DNA of 64,000 nt from Haliclystus octoradiatus. Taxonomy: Eukaryota > Cnidaria > Staurozoa > Stauromedusae > Haliclystidae. Positions 29,401 to 42,590 of the stretch are shown piece after piece; positions within the stretch are counted from its first letter, which is position 1, and the number at the start of each line of letters is the position of its first letter. Made by a program: the position numbers and the translations under genes. Below the pieces are notes generated by a model, which saw only the letters and a program-made list of their open reading frames with translations, searched no databases and was not told the origin of the DNA. The DNA is taken from contig OU744449.1 in NCBI GenBank assembly GCA_916610825.1, positions 17,949,344 through 18,013,343 of the forward strand. Reading direction: 5' to 3'.

Positions 29401-32400
29401 ATGGGTGAATGCTTCACAATTTAACTTTGGATCTGAACCATTTTCATTTTGTCTAGATTGGTGAGTTCTTTTGAAAATGTAATCTTTTGGACATGTTAAA
29501 TGATATTTCGCTTTGCTTGTTTGATTTCTTTAACTGTGATTGGACCAGTTTCAAACTGTCACTTGTTGGTCTTTGTCGCTTTCCATTTTACATATTATTT
29601 AAATCTTATGATCCAGGCTATCACTACTTTGAGTCTTTCCCATGATGAATATCTTTTTATTAAATTGCTAATTATATCATTTTCTGTTTCCTCTTGTGTT
29701 TGTAAGATTTGTATCTTACTTCCGAATCAAACTCTGGACATTCTTAAGTCGGATTGTCGGATTTATCTTCAATTAGATTTTTACACTGATTTGCAATTAG
29801 ATTTTTAGGCCAACACTACTCTGACTGTTTCAAAACGTTAGGTCCTTTGAGCCAACTTGAATCATCTAAAAGGAATTTAACTTTAAGGCCATGGGAAGCG
29901 TAGTCCGCAGGATTGTTCTTTGTCAACATAAGTACATTGACCCAGGTTGCTAGCCTCTCTTATTTCATTCACTATGTTGGCCACAAAGATTTAAAATCAT
30001 TTTGATTCGTTGGCGATAAATCCCAAAACTGTTGTCGAATCTGACCAAAATAAAGTGTTGTCAATCTTGAGGGTCAATCGCTTCTAGGATTGTTTGAGCC
30101 ATTCTAGTTGCTATTACTGCCGCTTGCAATTCTAGACGTGGAATTGTCTGTTGCTTAATTGGTGAGAGCCGTGATTTACCCATTATGGACGACCAATTGA
30201 TTTTTCCTTTTAAAGAGATACTTTAAAAATAGGCAACGGCACCATAACCATCTTGTGATGCGTTCGAAAAACAGTGTATCTCCCTTCTATCTAACGTCTG
30301 TTCTGGAATCTTGAAAACGTTTCTGTCAAACTTCAAATTGTTAAGACTTGAAAGTTCTTGCGTCCATGATATCAATACTTTCAAATGTTTTTCTTCTATT
30401 TGTCGTCCACCTAATTTTTTCTCTGGCTTGAGGTCTTGCAATAGTAGCTTAGCTTTGACAATATAAGGGCTTGAAATTTCTAAAGGATCGTAAATGGAGC
30501 TGACTGACAACCGTATACCTCTTTGTCATTGGTTTGCTGAAATTGAATGTCTTGAAACAAAAGCAATCATCGTTTGGGTTCCACTGTACCCCCAAGGCGC
30601 GGCCGGTTGGCCAATTGTCGAGATCTAGGTTAAGTGATTATTTTGGTCATTCTGATTGAGACACTCAAGTCAGAAAAATGAATTTACTGTAATATTTCTC
30701 ACCTCCAGAGCTCTGACGAGATATGTTACTAGAATAGTGCTCAAGCAAAAGCATACAAAACTCAGAGTCAGTCATATTTGTTGACGAAGTCTCTTTCTTT
30801 AACTTGGAGTAATCGTACACAGACCTTTGCAAGGCTACCTGACAACGGCCTTCCCCACATATTTTCTCCCTGATCCATCACGGCTTCCTCCACTCCACTT
30901 GTGAAACATGGGAATAAGTAAATCCTCAAAAACGAAGTCAAAATGAATTACAGACTTTCCAAAACTGTCGCTGCTGAAAAACAACCCAAGTGACGAGAGA
31001 AAGAAGCAACCCGAAGTTGACATACGGCCGCGCAATAGCATTCTGAAAACGAGGTTTTGAAAAAATACATTTTTTTCAAAACATATATCGCCGGTCAATC
31101 ATGCCCATTTAAGTATCCTTTTGCTGTTACTTGACTATTTCGTTAAATTAAAACCTCCTTTAGTTCTCTGCTCATTTCGATTGCCTCTTCTTCGGTATCT
31201 GTTGCCTTTAAATGTAATCTACATAGAAATTTCTGTGGAATGCCTGAATAGTTCTTTGTTTGTAACTCCCTATATTGTCATCTTCAGTCTTTCTCAATAC
31301 AAAACTGGCGCATGATGGTGAACTTATAAAATTCTATATTAAACGAACTCTTAGTATTTTGATAGACTGCCATGAAAATCACAGGCCTACTTGCTGAGAT
31401 TGTTAAGATCAAAAATATATAGGCACATATACTATCGTATGATAATATTATCAGATGTTATATATATATATTGTAATAAAGATTTGTGAATCCAAACCGA
31501 ACGCGATCCGATCGTATCGTTTCGGACTCGGGTTTCCCCGAATATGTTCCTGTTTCTGTTCCTTGTCATCTGGTAGCATTGTTTTTTTTTTCTAAATTCA
31601 TTTTGGCCACCATAGGAGTTGGAGTGAGCTCCAGTCTTCTGGTGGTACCTTCAGCTGATAAAACATTGTTTGAATATCTGACTCAGAAACAAATTTTCCT
31701 GTTTTGAATCGAGTCAGTAATCTAATGAAGGTCTAATGAGCTCGTTAGATCAGGTCCTATAGAAGATTGTCATTTAGGGATGTTCGCTTTATTCGAATTA
31801 TATTGAAAGAGTTTTCCAACTTTTGTATATCGATGGCTCTGGTATAGACTAAATGATTTTCCTCGCTGCATTGACATTTATCATTCCAATCTTTATTTTG
31901 GGTTGCAAACGTGGTAGCTTTTTTGGCGTTTTATTATGCCTGCTAAAGTCGTTACCTTTTGGTTTTGTTTCTTTCAGTAACATAGATCCAAAGACATGAT
32001 CTGTTGCAGCACCTATCTCCTGCTCGAGGTATGTAATCAGGTCATCTATTTTTGGTTCATCCTTCAATCTCAATCTTACGGCTATCGCTGCCCATTTTCG
32101 AGCACCAAATTTGGGTCCCTTTTCGACAATTTTGGAAAATTCTCTTCATCTAATTTATTGAGATAGTTCATAGCAGGTAATGTTTCCACAGCTATTCTGA
32201 CTTCATCGACGTACTCTTTGAAGCCTTGAGCGTCATTAGGTTAGACTTCAATGGTGCTTAGCTTCAAGATATTTTCTCAAGATAAGCATCTACATTTAAA
32301 TAGTTAAAAAAGATTTCCAGAAAAAGAATGTTTCACATGTCGAGTTCAAGAAAGTGAAATTTGATTTGAGCGATATAGAAGTTTGTAGATTTTCAGAATT

Positions 32401-35400
32401 GCAGTTGATAAGTGGATCTCAAAGTTGGTGGAAACATTGGCATCCTTGTTCAAACTCCAGAAAATGCAGAGCCAAACAAGTGTTCCTCTCCCGGGTACAT
32501 TGATTCCAGATGTTGAAACATCATTCCAAATATTAATAAAAATAACTTATTGTTGACAATGACCTTTAAATGGAGATGCCTTATATGCCTTCTGAATTAT
32601 ATTTCGTTACAGCTTTGATCTATATAGTAAAGCAGAGTATGCGTTTGACGCTAGAAGTATGCTCTAAATCATCCCCTCATTTGAAGTATCAGGATCGGGA
32701 AATCGGGAAAAATGACCAACGGGCATTATTGCTTTACTATAAGCAATTAATATATTGCTTATCTATAATTACTTCTTCAGATCTTGATAGCATGGAATAT
32801 GGATCCATTTCTGTGTCAAATTCAGCAAGACAATTGCATTTAGAATCACTTTTAGACCTATACCTGAATAATTAGAGATACGAATCATGTAATTTCCATT
32901 CATGTCTTCAACTGTAAATTTATTGTACTCAGCCCATTGGATGACGCCATTGTCTTTCAGCTCAATTCTCAACTTCATTGAATATGTCTTTGTCAAGTAT
33001 GATACCATATCAAGTCCTAGCCAAAATTCCTCGCCATAGCTTCCGAATCCACGAGAATATTTATAGAGACGATAATTGAAGTCCTGTTTACCATTAAATC
33101 GATTCTGCATGATTATCCAAACTAAAAAGAACAAATGAAAAAATCCAATGTAGGAGTAATTACCACAAGGGCGGATCCAGGATTTTGGGTAACTGATGCA
33201 AGTGAGTCTGGTTGGGACCCTTCGGCACCCAAGGCTAGCGGGGTCCTGGGGCATGCCCCCGGGAAGTTTCGAAATAACATATTCAGATCGTCTTCAAATA
33301 GGCCTTCTCTTGCATCATCCATATCACAAAGATATAAATCATTTACAGTTTTTTGGACAGATAATTATGAACTTTTATTAATTTTTCATTGTCTACTACA
33401 GTAGCAATTCATTTTGGAAATCAATCAATCATGGCTTCATTTTGAAATTCAAATCAGTGTAGACTTCAGAAACAAACGTTTATCATAAGAGTTCATAAGA
33501 ATATAGTTTTCTTACTTCAACGCTGCAAATTCGCTTTTTGAAACTAAGCGAAAACATCAAAACATCTCCAGGAATCAATCTCTCTGACTAAACATCTCTT
33601 CAATGCCTTGAGTTCACCGTTATGTTTAAATTATTGGTCTGTTTCAAACAATTTGAAACTAGCTGTTTTGAATCACGTATCGTTTGCTCCTCTAATACGG
33701 GAAGTATTTACTTGGAGCTTCTCTCGATGGCTTGAGCTACGAAAGAAGTATCACATAGCTCCGCCATTTTCAGAATAAAGCTTCACGTTGAATGTAACCA
33801 TGAAATTGTTGAGGCTTTAACGTCACGATATTATTTTTAATTGATGGACTTTGCACTGCATCACTTGGGGTGTGCATTGCGTTTCAATATTATTGTATTC
33901 CTCTGAGGAGAGGGCCGGGGATTGATGCATTTTTTCAGAACACAATCAAACTGTCAGAAGCAAAATGATTGACACTAGTGCAGTCAGTGAAGCACGGAAG
34001 AGCTACATGCTTATATAATGGTGTTTGGTCTGTTGTAACCATGGTTCTAGCCATGCTTCAATGAACAGGCCTAGGTTGTATGATAGAACAGGCCTAGGTT
34101 GCGTTTACAATAATTACGTACTGAAAGAAAGAGTATTGTAATTTGTAAATCGTTTTTAATTGTCATGATAATAATTAAAGTCATCAAAATGTCCGGCTAG
34201 AATAGTAATATGTTGTTTTAATATAAATTTGAAAAGCACTATCAAAACATGTTGACAATAGCAAAAATGTGAGTATTCTAATAAGTATTTAATTAATTTT
34301 TATTTTGACTGATGCAAGTGCATCAGTTGCACTTCCCTGGATCCGCCCCTGAATTACCGCATTCTAGTAAGTCTACATTTCTCAAGTGATTACAGATTTT
34401 CCTACATAAATCAAACTGTACAATATAAGCCACGTCAAGTCAAGGCAGTTACTCAGCTCAATAATCAAGCCAGTTGTTGACTTTCAGAATTAGAAACGAA
34501 CTATTTTCAAATTTCAGCGCCAGCTTTAGGTGTAAAAGTTGTATTTTATTGATATAGACCCTTGATTGCACGAAAAATTTATCTTCCGTCAATGATGTCA
34601 GTATATGGTCTATAATGAATGGAAGAGATATTCACATACTTACTATCATCTGAAAATGTTTCGAATAACAAAGGAACACGAAGAGATGCACGATTGTAAT
34701 ATCTAATACCAGAATTCGTCACATTTGGAATAGTAGTAAGGTCTGCAACAACAACAAGAAGAGAGCTAACGATATACGACTAAGATCGAAGGTACTATTT
34801 TGTAGCAAGTAATTTAGCAGAGTAACGTGACATGGGATAATTCAATCATAATTGTATATTTGGGTGTGTCTTTACTGATACCTTATTTGCAACGGAGGTA
34901 AAAATCGAGTCAAGACGTTCAACTTGTCAGCATATTGCACAGTGTACTAAGCTTTGATTTTGAAAAACGTGCACATAATTCGAAGCTCTCTATACATGTA
35001 AAATAATTGTGTAATCTTTCCTTCATATTTATCCTCACACATAGCAGCCTGACAATCATATTTCGCTTTCATTGATTTTTTTATTTAATTTTAACCAAAC
35101 TGCACAAAAAAGCAGCTCATGTTAGGCAATACATTCAAAAACCTAGAACAAGTTTCATCAAAACCCCTTATGTGTCTCTAAGTTCATAGCGATGCTATGC
35201 ATTTTATGGCATACATATTTTCTGTACCAACGACATAAGCGTTTTTCAAGCGACTAGATTTACAAATTTTACTGATACTTTGATATTTACAAATAGTAGA
35301 AATAATATAATAAATAACTTTGTCACTTTCGTTTTCAAAATCAATCAACTGGAACTTTCCAAAAAAAGCAGATCATGGTTGTGGTAGCGTCACTCGAGTT

Positions 35401-38400
35401 TGAAACAGATTAAGATGGGTGCATAGTATCAACTTTCATTGCATTTCCAAGGGCATTTGATTGCAACGTGGTGCCAGCTTGAGTGGATTTTAGGTATTGT
35501 TCAGATACTTTGACATTGGCCAAATGTTAAACAGTCAACAAGAACTCGTCTAGACACCTAGACCAACAGAGGGGTATCACTTTAAGTTGTACTGCAGGGA
35601 ATGCCAATAATAAGATTCTAAATAAAAGGCTAGCGTCAAGTAATAGACCCATACTTAAGATACAATTAAAATGGTGGCAGGAATAGCCGGTCAACTTTAG
35701 GCCCAAATTCTATCAGCTAGGATATTGTCAGAAGGCTGTAGGACATCTCAAAAAGACAATGTTGCAAATTATTATTGACTTCTAAAAGGCCTTTGACTCT
35801 GTCTTAGATGCAGAATCCCAGAAATATTAGGTTTTTATAATGTACCTATTGTTCTTATCGATGCTATTATATCCTTTTATTCTTCTACTTAATAATAATA
35901 CTAATAATAATTTAATTTGTATAGCGGCAATACTATAAAAATATTCAAAGGCGCTACTTATATTACAGGAATATAGTGTATTTTGCTTAATTGCAATACT
36001 ATTAAAAGACTTTCTCATAAAGAGTATATATCATTTAAAAATAAATGAAAATGTGTGATAAAATAAAACTTAATGGATAGGTAATACATATATGTAATAA
36101 CTACTGCCATTATTAGATCAAATGACTACAGAATAATATTTAAGACATCCTGCAAGTCACGAATTGTGAAGCAGTGTTTTGGAGTAAAGTTACACAGCCT
36201 CGCGTGCAGGCATGCAAGACGAAGACGTGTAGAATAGAACAGAAATAAGATAGATTTAAAGTAATAAAATTGATCAAGTAGTGAAGCAGCTCAGCTGTAG
36301 AAAGTTTTAGCCTTTAGACAAAGTCAAGATAGCAATGGAATATAGATATTCTACTGTTGAGTTACCTTCACAACTGCCATCCTTCCCGCATTCCGCGTCC
36401 CTGAGATATTTACGTGGAAAGCAAAGATCGCGGCTGTTGCATCTTACGGATGGGCAATTTCTCCACATGGAATATGCAACAGCTATAGGATTGTAGCTCC
36501 AACTAGTCCACTCTGCGTCAACTGAAAAAAAATAATATTAGTCTAGAAAAGATACATACGCTGTTGACATTTTGTAGCAAAATTTTAATGTAACTATCAG
36601 GAAGCCGCTATATGTTAACGTTGTAGAACACTTAGGGCCATTTACAATACAAAAAATATGCATGGTATTGAATGAATGAATGAATGAATGAATGAATGAA
36701 TGAATGAATGAATGAATGAATGAATGAATGAATGAATGAATGAATGAATGAATGAATGAATGAATGAATGAATGAATGAATGAATGAATGAATGAATGAA
36801 TGAATGAATGAATGAATGAATGAATGAATGAATGAATGAATGAATGAATGAATGAATGAATGAATGAATGAATGAATGAATGAATGAATGAATGAATGAA
36901 TGAATGAATGAATGAATGAATGAATGAATGAATGAATGAGTGAGCGGATGAATGGATGAATGAATGAATGATAAAGCATTTGATAAATTAATGGATGAAT
37001 GATTGAAATATTGACACTTCCCCAATGAACTACCAGAATTTACTTAACATATCTACAGGACAGCTAATAGTATAACATGTGAGGTACAAGACTGCTATGT
37101 TTGTACCAATTACGGTGTATCTTCTAATCGTTTTCTTATAATCTCTGTTTCATCATAACCGACATTTACTTTTTCTTTGTTCCTGTCTTTGCTATCAATA
37201 AATAAACCAGCATATAAATAAATTTGTTTCCACATAAGCAAGCAGAACTGATAAATGGGTGACAACAATTACTTTATGTAAATTTTTCTAGCGGTAGGCT
37301 ATAATATGTAGTTTCAGTGATTGAAATAATGGACAATACGAATTAATTAATTATATTTTATAATTTAGTAGAAACTGAATTTGAAGATCTTGATTCAATA
37401 AAAACAATATTTTGCATCAATGAATAGGAATAACTCCAATTATTGATTTATATAATAATAAGGATTTTAAATCATTTTAATATTATTTATACAGACTTAT
37501 TTACTAACCAGGAGAATCATCCTGACAATCCATCTAAAAAGAAAGATAGCAAAATTATTTATTTCAAAAGTTGCATCTTTCACTGAGAATAGGAATATCC
37601 AGTACAGTTCCTTTTGGCTGTTTTTACTGTTTGTGTTTACAACTGAGCCACAACATCAGTATCGACATCAGACAACGTACGGGGAGCTGCAATGCCTAAC
37701 ATCTTCATTGCCTCCAGAAATTGGAGAACAGAGGAATGAGGAAAGTATTTCGTTGTGATTGTCGCATTCGTATCTCTGACATGCAATATCGACTTGAGTG
37801 GATTTCTGTCAGAGATCGAATAACCTCACCTCCGTTTATTTTCCCCCATAAAATTAAATTCAACATCATAGTTCCTCTTCGGCTCTCTAATTATATTTAA
37901 CGACACAATACTACACGGGCAATACACCCCATCCACAATGACATCTAAGTCATTTCAAAGCCATTGGCATGCATTACTACATTTATATTAATATTTCATG
38001 TTTGCTGCTGTATATCATAGCTTAGTTTTATTAAAATGGAAAAATCTTGGGAAAAATTTTATTCTCGTAATAATCTTTCCTTGACTCAAGGTATGTATTA
38101 TTAATGTTTTTGAAAGATAGTTTTTTCAAAGTTGGACATAAATGAGAGGTAAAGATCCCTTTCCAGTAAGTATTCTGTTAAGATGTCTTGCAGAGTTTGT
38201 TAACATTTCATCTAGATTTTTGACTCATGGTTACGGAGTATCCATGAGTCTATGCTATCAGGTTAAAAAAAAATTGGTAAATCGTGGTTACGAAAGCGTG
38301 ATTATGGGCGCGACTTACATATTATGCTGCGACTACGTTACCACACATGACCACCATGATTGTGACCGTTACCGCGATTTTTGTGTAAATATCAAATCGC

Positions 38401-41400
38401 ATACTGCTTTGCCCGCATACAACACATAGACAATCATCGATTGCGCAATATCCGCCTAGACTTCACTGAGTTATTGTTCAGATTCTAGCATTGCCATTGG
38501 AATCACGGTTAGGAGCGTTTTCAATGAGGTGACATTTTATTAACATTTTCTGATGGCGGGCATGTTGGTGTACTCGCAGCTTAGCGAGATTACAGTTGCA
38601 TTATTAAATGAATTGTTTTCTAATACTCCTGGATTAGTTTACATCGTGATTATCTCTTCATCGGTAGAACACATGATTGTTTTCTTCTTCTCATCATTGG
38701 TAGCCTGCTCGCAGACTCACTGTCAAAATGTAAATTTGGTAAACAGTAGAGTCTGCTAACTCGAGGTCAAAAGCTTGCCTTTGCTGAATCAGCACGGGGC
38801 GTGGAAAGGTGTAAAACCTATTGTCCTACAAGGGCTGTGATTCGACGCCAAGATTTCCTGGCGACGAATCAGCGAAGAGTATTTCAAAGAGAGGCTTGGT
38901 GGGCTAGGCTGCAATAACTCCCCTTCCTTGTCAATTTTCAGAAAACTTCATGCCTTTCGAAATCATTTGGAACATTTGCGATAAACATCAATGCCAAGAA
39001 TTGAGAATTAATATAAGACGTGTTGGAACCTTTAACTGTCGTAATTGCATCAATTATTTTTAGTTATATCTCTGATTAGTCTCAGAAATGTATGATTTGG
39101 ACAGTGTTTTTATTCAAAGCTATTACAAGCGGAGAGGCGCGACACGAAAACAACATGGCAAGGAAAATTAATTCAACAAACAACAAACACTTTAGTTCAG
39201 CCGCAGTATTTAATGGCTATAGAAAGGAAGCTATTGTTGAGCCACTGTTTTTCGTCGTCTTCTTATTTTAATTATGATTACTCTATATTTGCTTCGTTCG
39301 TTCGACAAAATAAGTCTATCAGGCGGCTAATTCAAATTCGTAGCGGCTCGAGTTTAATTCCGATGAAGCATGAATTAATGCAGTAGACCATTTGATCATT
39401 ACTGATGTTAAAGTCGAATTTCAGATATATTGAAAACTAGATATCTTCCCTAAAATTTAGTTGTGAAGTACTTGCTGCAAATGAGTTTCAAGTAAATTAA
39501 TAATAATATGATTGGAGTCGTTGGTCTTTTTCTGGGCTTGAATTTCGTGGCCAAGCATTCTTAGCGAAAGCGAAGCAGCCAATTTCCACGCCCCGTGCTG
39601 ATTCAGCAAAGGCAAGCTTTTGTCCTCGAGTTAGCAGACTCTACTGTTTACCAAGTTTACATTTTGACAGTGAGTCTGCGAGCAGGCTATTGAAATGGTT
39701 AATGAAAGGTTTTAATGTTCTGTAACTTCATTATTTTAGGTGAAACTTCGAAGATAATTTTTGTTGTGTTTTGACCGTGAGAACTTTTAAATCGACAATT
39801 CATCATTTGTTTGGGGGCTAAGACAAGGCAGTATTATATATTTATTGTTTATATTGTTTTCTGAAGTTATTTCTTACATTAAACTGCTAATCCAGTCGTC
39901 ATGGTTTTATTTGGAATATATTGTAAAGACTTTTTTAAACCAGTTTGTCCATGCGACAACAATAAACAAGGCGATACTCTGAAGGGAAAATTTCACATCA
40001 TTTACTGTACGTCATAAAATTGCGCTAGGCCCATAGTATAATTAGTGAGGAATTAATATTCTTCTGGTAATAGTTTGCATGGTTATTTGTTGTTTACATT
40101 CTTTAAAGTTGTTTATTAAAATGTTTTAATTTTGCTGCGACATCAACTTGCAACTTTGCACGTCATTTACAACTCACACCTGTATTATAAGTAATGAAAA
40201 TCACTTGCAATCTATGATCTTGGTATGGTCTAGTGGTGGAGCGTCTGCATCAGGCGCATGGGGTATGGAGTTCAGTCCCATCGGTCTGCATTAACATTTT
40301 TTCCTTTTTCTATTTGATTTATTATTTGGATATATTTTTTTTCTGATAGTTCTACTCTACTTTCTTTTGACTTTTTTCAACTTTTATTATTTTATTATTC
40401 CATTCTTAATATCTATCTCAAATTTTTTATTTATTTTATTAATCGAACTTATACAATAATTATTATATTGGTTTGATTAATTTTCTTTTGCTTTGATATT
40501 TTTGTTTTAATTTATTTTATTTCATTTTATTTTATTGTTTATTTTATTGAAGTTGATTTGATTTGATTTTTCTTTGCATGATGATTTGATTGATTTGATA
40601 TTCTATTGAATTTGATTTCAATTTGTTTATTTTGATTATTATATCATTCACCATGAGTCCGAGCGTAGCGGAGCTATTTTTTATTTTGTAAATGAGAGTG
40701 CATATCTCGATGACATGAAATTTATGAATATTTTCTCAATATAAACACACACAGCCGCTATGAAATTGTTCAAAACATGCATAACATTCGCACAAAAGGT
40801 AGTTGAAATAATTTGAGAAGATGAAACCGTTATCCAGTCATGTCTATTGTATACCTTGAAACGTTAATATTTAATGTTAATTTGGATGAAATACATTCAA
40901 GACGTTTCTTCGTTTTTCTCACTGCATATCACTACAACTCCTATAACTGCGAATTAAGTTTTACCTGTTAATGATTCGTCATAAAAATATTTGCAGCTGC
41001 TGAAATTGAGGATTATGTTATTATATGACAACAAACGAGCCATAAATTAGCATGAAATTACATTAAATTTCAAAAACATCACTGATTCTTTTATATTAAT
41101 TACACAAAATAAATTAACACAAACAATTTGTTTTTGGTGTTGTCGCTGTTTTCGTTGTTGTTTTCTACAATGCTGTCAAAGTTTGAGAGTGAAATACCTA
41201 TAAATCTCCTTGTCGATGGTGTGCCCAATTACATGCAATACATATAGAAATTTCAATATATAAGAGTAAATCTTATATACTAATGATATAAAATACTATA
41301 CGAGATGAATGATTACCTAGTCTAATTATGAAAATTTCTAAGCCTGTTTCAATTTTCCGTTTGTCTTAATTAATTAATTCCTGAACATTGAAAATGCGAC

Positions 41401-42023
41401 ATTGATATTAGGCGAAGCTTCTTGGCAGAGAACTTTTAAGAAAACAGTAGAAAACAATTTTATTTAATTATTTTGAAGTCACTACTTTTCTCCATCAATC
41501 AAAACATCCTTCTGTAATCTGAAATCACATTCTATGCCGTAAGTTATTTCTGTTTTTGTGTCTATTTTACCTCTAGAAAAATGTATGCGATAGCACAACA
41601 AACTAATATACAGTATACATATACGGATGGATTATCAACTTATCTTACCGCCAGTTTCAGGAACACATCGTGATCTTTGTCTTCTACAAAGTAGTGATGC
41701 AGACGATATCCAGTATGTATTTCACAGGTAAATTTTCCATCTCTCAGTGCTTCTTCATTTGTTGGGACCACGATACCTTTACATCTTGAATCAGAGTAAC
41801 ATAAATGACGGCAACCGAACAGGTTTGGTACAACACGAATTGTAAAGCTATTTGTCACATTTATGTGAACTCCTCGAAAATATTTCCCTTGATATTTGTT
41901 ATTCTTTGATGACTTGTAATTGATGCATGGCGTCCCACAAAATACTAAAATCAATGATGTGCTTATGTAAAAAACACCAATAAGAAGTTGGAAAGGCATT
42001 TTGAATTTTTCCCTTTTCATCAT
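26479..42023 (-). CDS. Secreted PAN/apple-like and fibrinogen C-terminal domain protein, six exons
   Basis: Reconstructed exons on the minus strand: 41649-42023 (or from the ATG at 41999), 37509-37533, 36366-36521, 34644-34742, 32864-33121, 26479-26741. Every junction is GT-AG and the phases agree throughout. Exon 1 encodes a signal peptide (MPFQLLIGVFYISTSLILVF) and a PAN/apple-like Cys-rich domain (FGCRHLCYSDSRCKG). Exons 2-3 give a short Cys-rich module starting AEWTSWSYNP, faintly like thrombospondin type 1. Exons 4-6 give a fibrinogen C-terminal domain (WIIMQNRFNG, EEFWLGLD, then RSGWWFKDCLWANLNGVW). The total is about 391 aa. Such proteins are usually secreted lectins or recognition factors. 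The usual Asp-rich calcium loop before GWW is not conserved (ADYHEAGSCASSF). Introns are heavily invaded by transposons. A TATA-like stretch lies near 42095-42115. An ATG at 42078-42080 is in frame but probably too close to the promoter. Confidence 0.82.
27497..27540. repeat. Orphan hAT-like terminal sequence
   Basis: CAGAGCCATCGATCGATAAG resembles the TIR of the element at 28425-28705. A similar inverted end lies at about 31805-31841. The flanking 8-mers of these two (GGTGAAAC and GTATAGAC) do not match, so I do not pair them. Confidence 0.35.
28425..28705. mobile_element. hAT-like MITE, 281 bp
   Basis: 31-bp perfect TIRs (28425-28455 and 28675-28705) start CAGAGCCATCTATTTACAAG. 8-bp flanks GTAAGTCT (28417-28424) and GTTAGTCT (28706-28713) differ at one base, fitting the 8-bp target duplication of hAT elements. 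No coding capacity. It lies in the last intron of the fibrinogen-domain gene. Confidence 0.75.
28970..32300 (-). pseudogene. Decayed BEL/Pao retrotransposon
   Basis: Minus-strand pieces in order: gag-like (31849-32073, MRLKDEPKIDDLITYLEQEI), RT around 31110-31320 (FHRNFYVD, then GGFNLTK), connection (30223-30640, GRALGVQWNPNDD, SSIYDPLEISSPY), RNase H (CFSNASQDGYGAVAYF near 30230-30280 and an adjoining RLELQAAVIA-like stretch near 30130), and integrase (about 29000-29400, with a GADYFGP-like motif near 29065). Between RT and connection, 30650-31100 is unrelated inserted sequence. No LTRs are recognised. It has many frameshifts and is far older than the copy at 6066-10069. It sits in the last intron of the fibrinogen-domain gene, same strand. 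Confidence 0.75.
33165..34351. mobile_element. hAT-like non-autonomous element, about 1.19 kb
   Basis: The ends are inverted repeats (AAGGGCGGATCCAGG at left, CCTGGATCCGCCCCTG at right), flanked by AATTACC on both sides (33158-33164 and 34352-34358). No transposase is seen. It lies in the intron before exon 5 of the fibrinogen-domain gene and begins only 43 bp from that exon's splice acceptor. Confidence 0.65.
35540..35890 (+). pseudogene. LINE RT fragment (same family as 23263-24900)
   Basis: Matches the complement of about 24100-24440, for example AGACCAACAGAGGGG, AATAGCCGGTCAACTTTAGG, and TTGACTTCTAAAAGGCCTTT, an interrupted DFKKAFDS motif. It lies in an intron of the fibrinogen-domain gene. 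Confidence 0.75.
36668..36975. repeat. (GAAT/ATTC)n tetranucleotide microsatellite
   Basis: About 70 nearly perfect units, degenerating at the right end (GAGTGAGCGGATGAATGGATG). The long FIHSFIHS-type frames on the minus strand are translation artefacts of this repeat. It lies in the intron between exons 2 and 3 of the fibrinogen-domain gene. Confidence 0.97.
38701..39689. mobile_element. TA-flanked element with 107-bp inverted repeats
   Basis: The arms 38701-38807 and 39583-39689 are reverse complements, starting TAGCCTGCTCGCAGACTCAC and ending near GGGGCGTGGAAA. TA at both outer ends fits a TA target duplication (Tc1/mariner-like or similar). The 775-bp interior has no transposase. It lies in the first intron of the fibrinogen-domain gene. 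Confidence 0.75.
40218..40292 (+). tRNA. tRNA-like sequence (tRNA pseudogene or SINE head)
   Basis: It contains a good A-box (TGGTCTAGTGGTGG), an anticodon-like stem-loop (GCGTC-TGCATCA-GGCGC) whose loop would give CAT but lacks the conserved T33, and a weak B-box (GAGTTCAGTCCC). The acceptor stem does not pair well, so this is unlikely to be a working tRNA. T-rich low-complexity DNA follows (40300-40620), as after a SINE head or decayed retrocopy. It is intronic. Confidence 0.4.
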
Positions 42024-42590
42024 TACTTTTTGTAGGATTGATGGTTTCCTCCCGCAATCAAAAGGAGCATTAATTTTCAAATTTCAAAGTTTTGTGTTTA
42101 TATACATATATATAAAAACAGCTGCATGTTTGCATGGACGCTATGGAAGCATTGCTTTCATGATTGATTGCTATCATTAATTACATGCTGAGCACCAATT
42201 CTGGTAACACAACACAGGAAAGCTTTACGTGATGTTATTATTAAAATTCATATCTCGATAAAGTATGAATTGAATTTGATTTGACTTGAGAGTTGAACGA
42301 TTTCGTGTAAATCAGTCTGCGCATGTGCATCAATATATGTAATGAGTAAGCTCTAAAACGTCTACAAAACACATTAGAACTTAGATCATTTTTTTAAAGG
42401 TTGTTTTTTGTAAAGACTTAAGATATGTCTATCCAATAAATCGAATAGTAAACACTTTCTTATGCCAAGTTGGTTATATAGGCTCATGAAGACACATTCA
42501 TGTAAATATATATAATCCATAGTACACAGAAATTGTTTAATAATTTCCTATTATACTTATTTAACAATAATTATAATTTAGTTAATTAGG

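Noticed and set aside
27497-31841. A 4.3-kb hAT element bounded by the CAGAGCCATCGAT ends
   Set aside because: The flanking 8-bp sequences do not match and the interval holds an unrelated BEL/Pao remnant, so the two ends are probably from separate insertions.
36660-36960. CRISPR-like array
   Set aside because: The repeats have no spacers; it is a simple tetranucleotide array in eukaryotic DNA.
36632-37025. FIHSFIHS-repeat proteins on the minus strand
   Set aside because: Translation of the (GAAT)n microsatellite.
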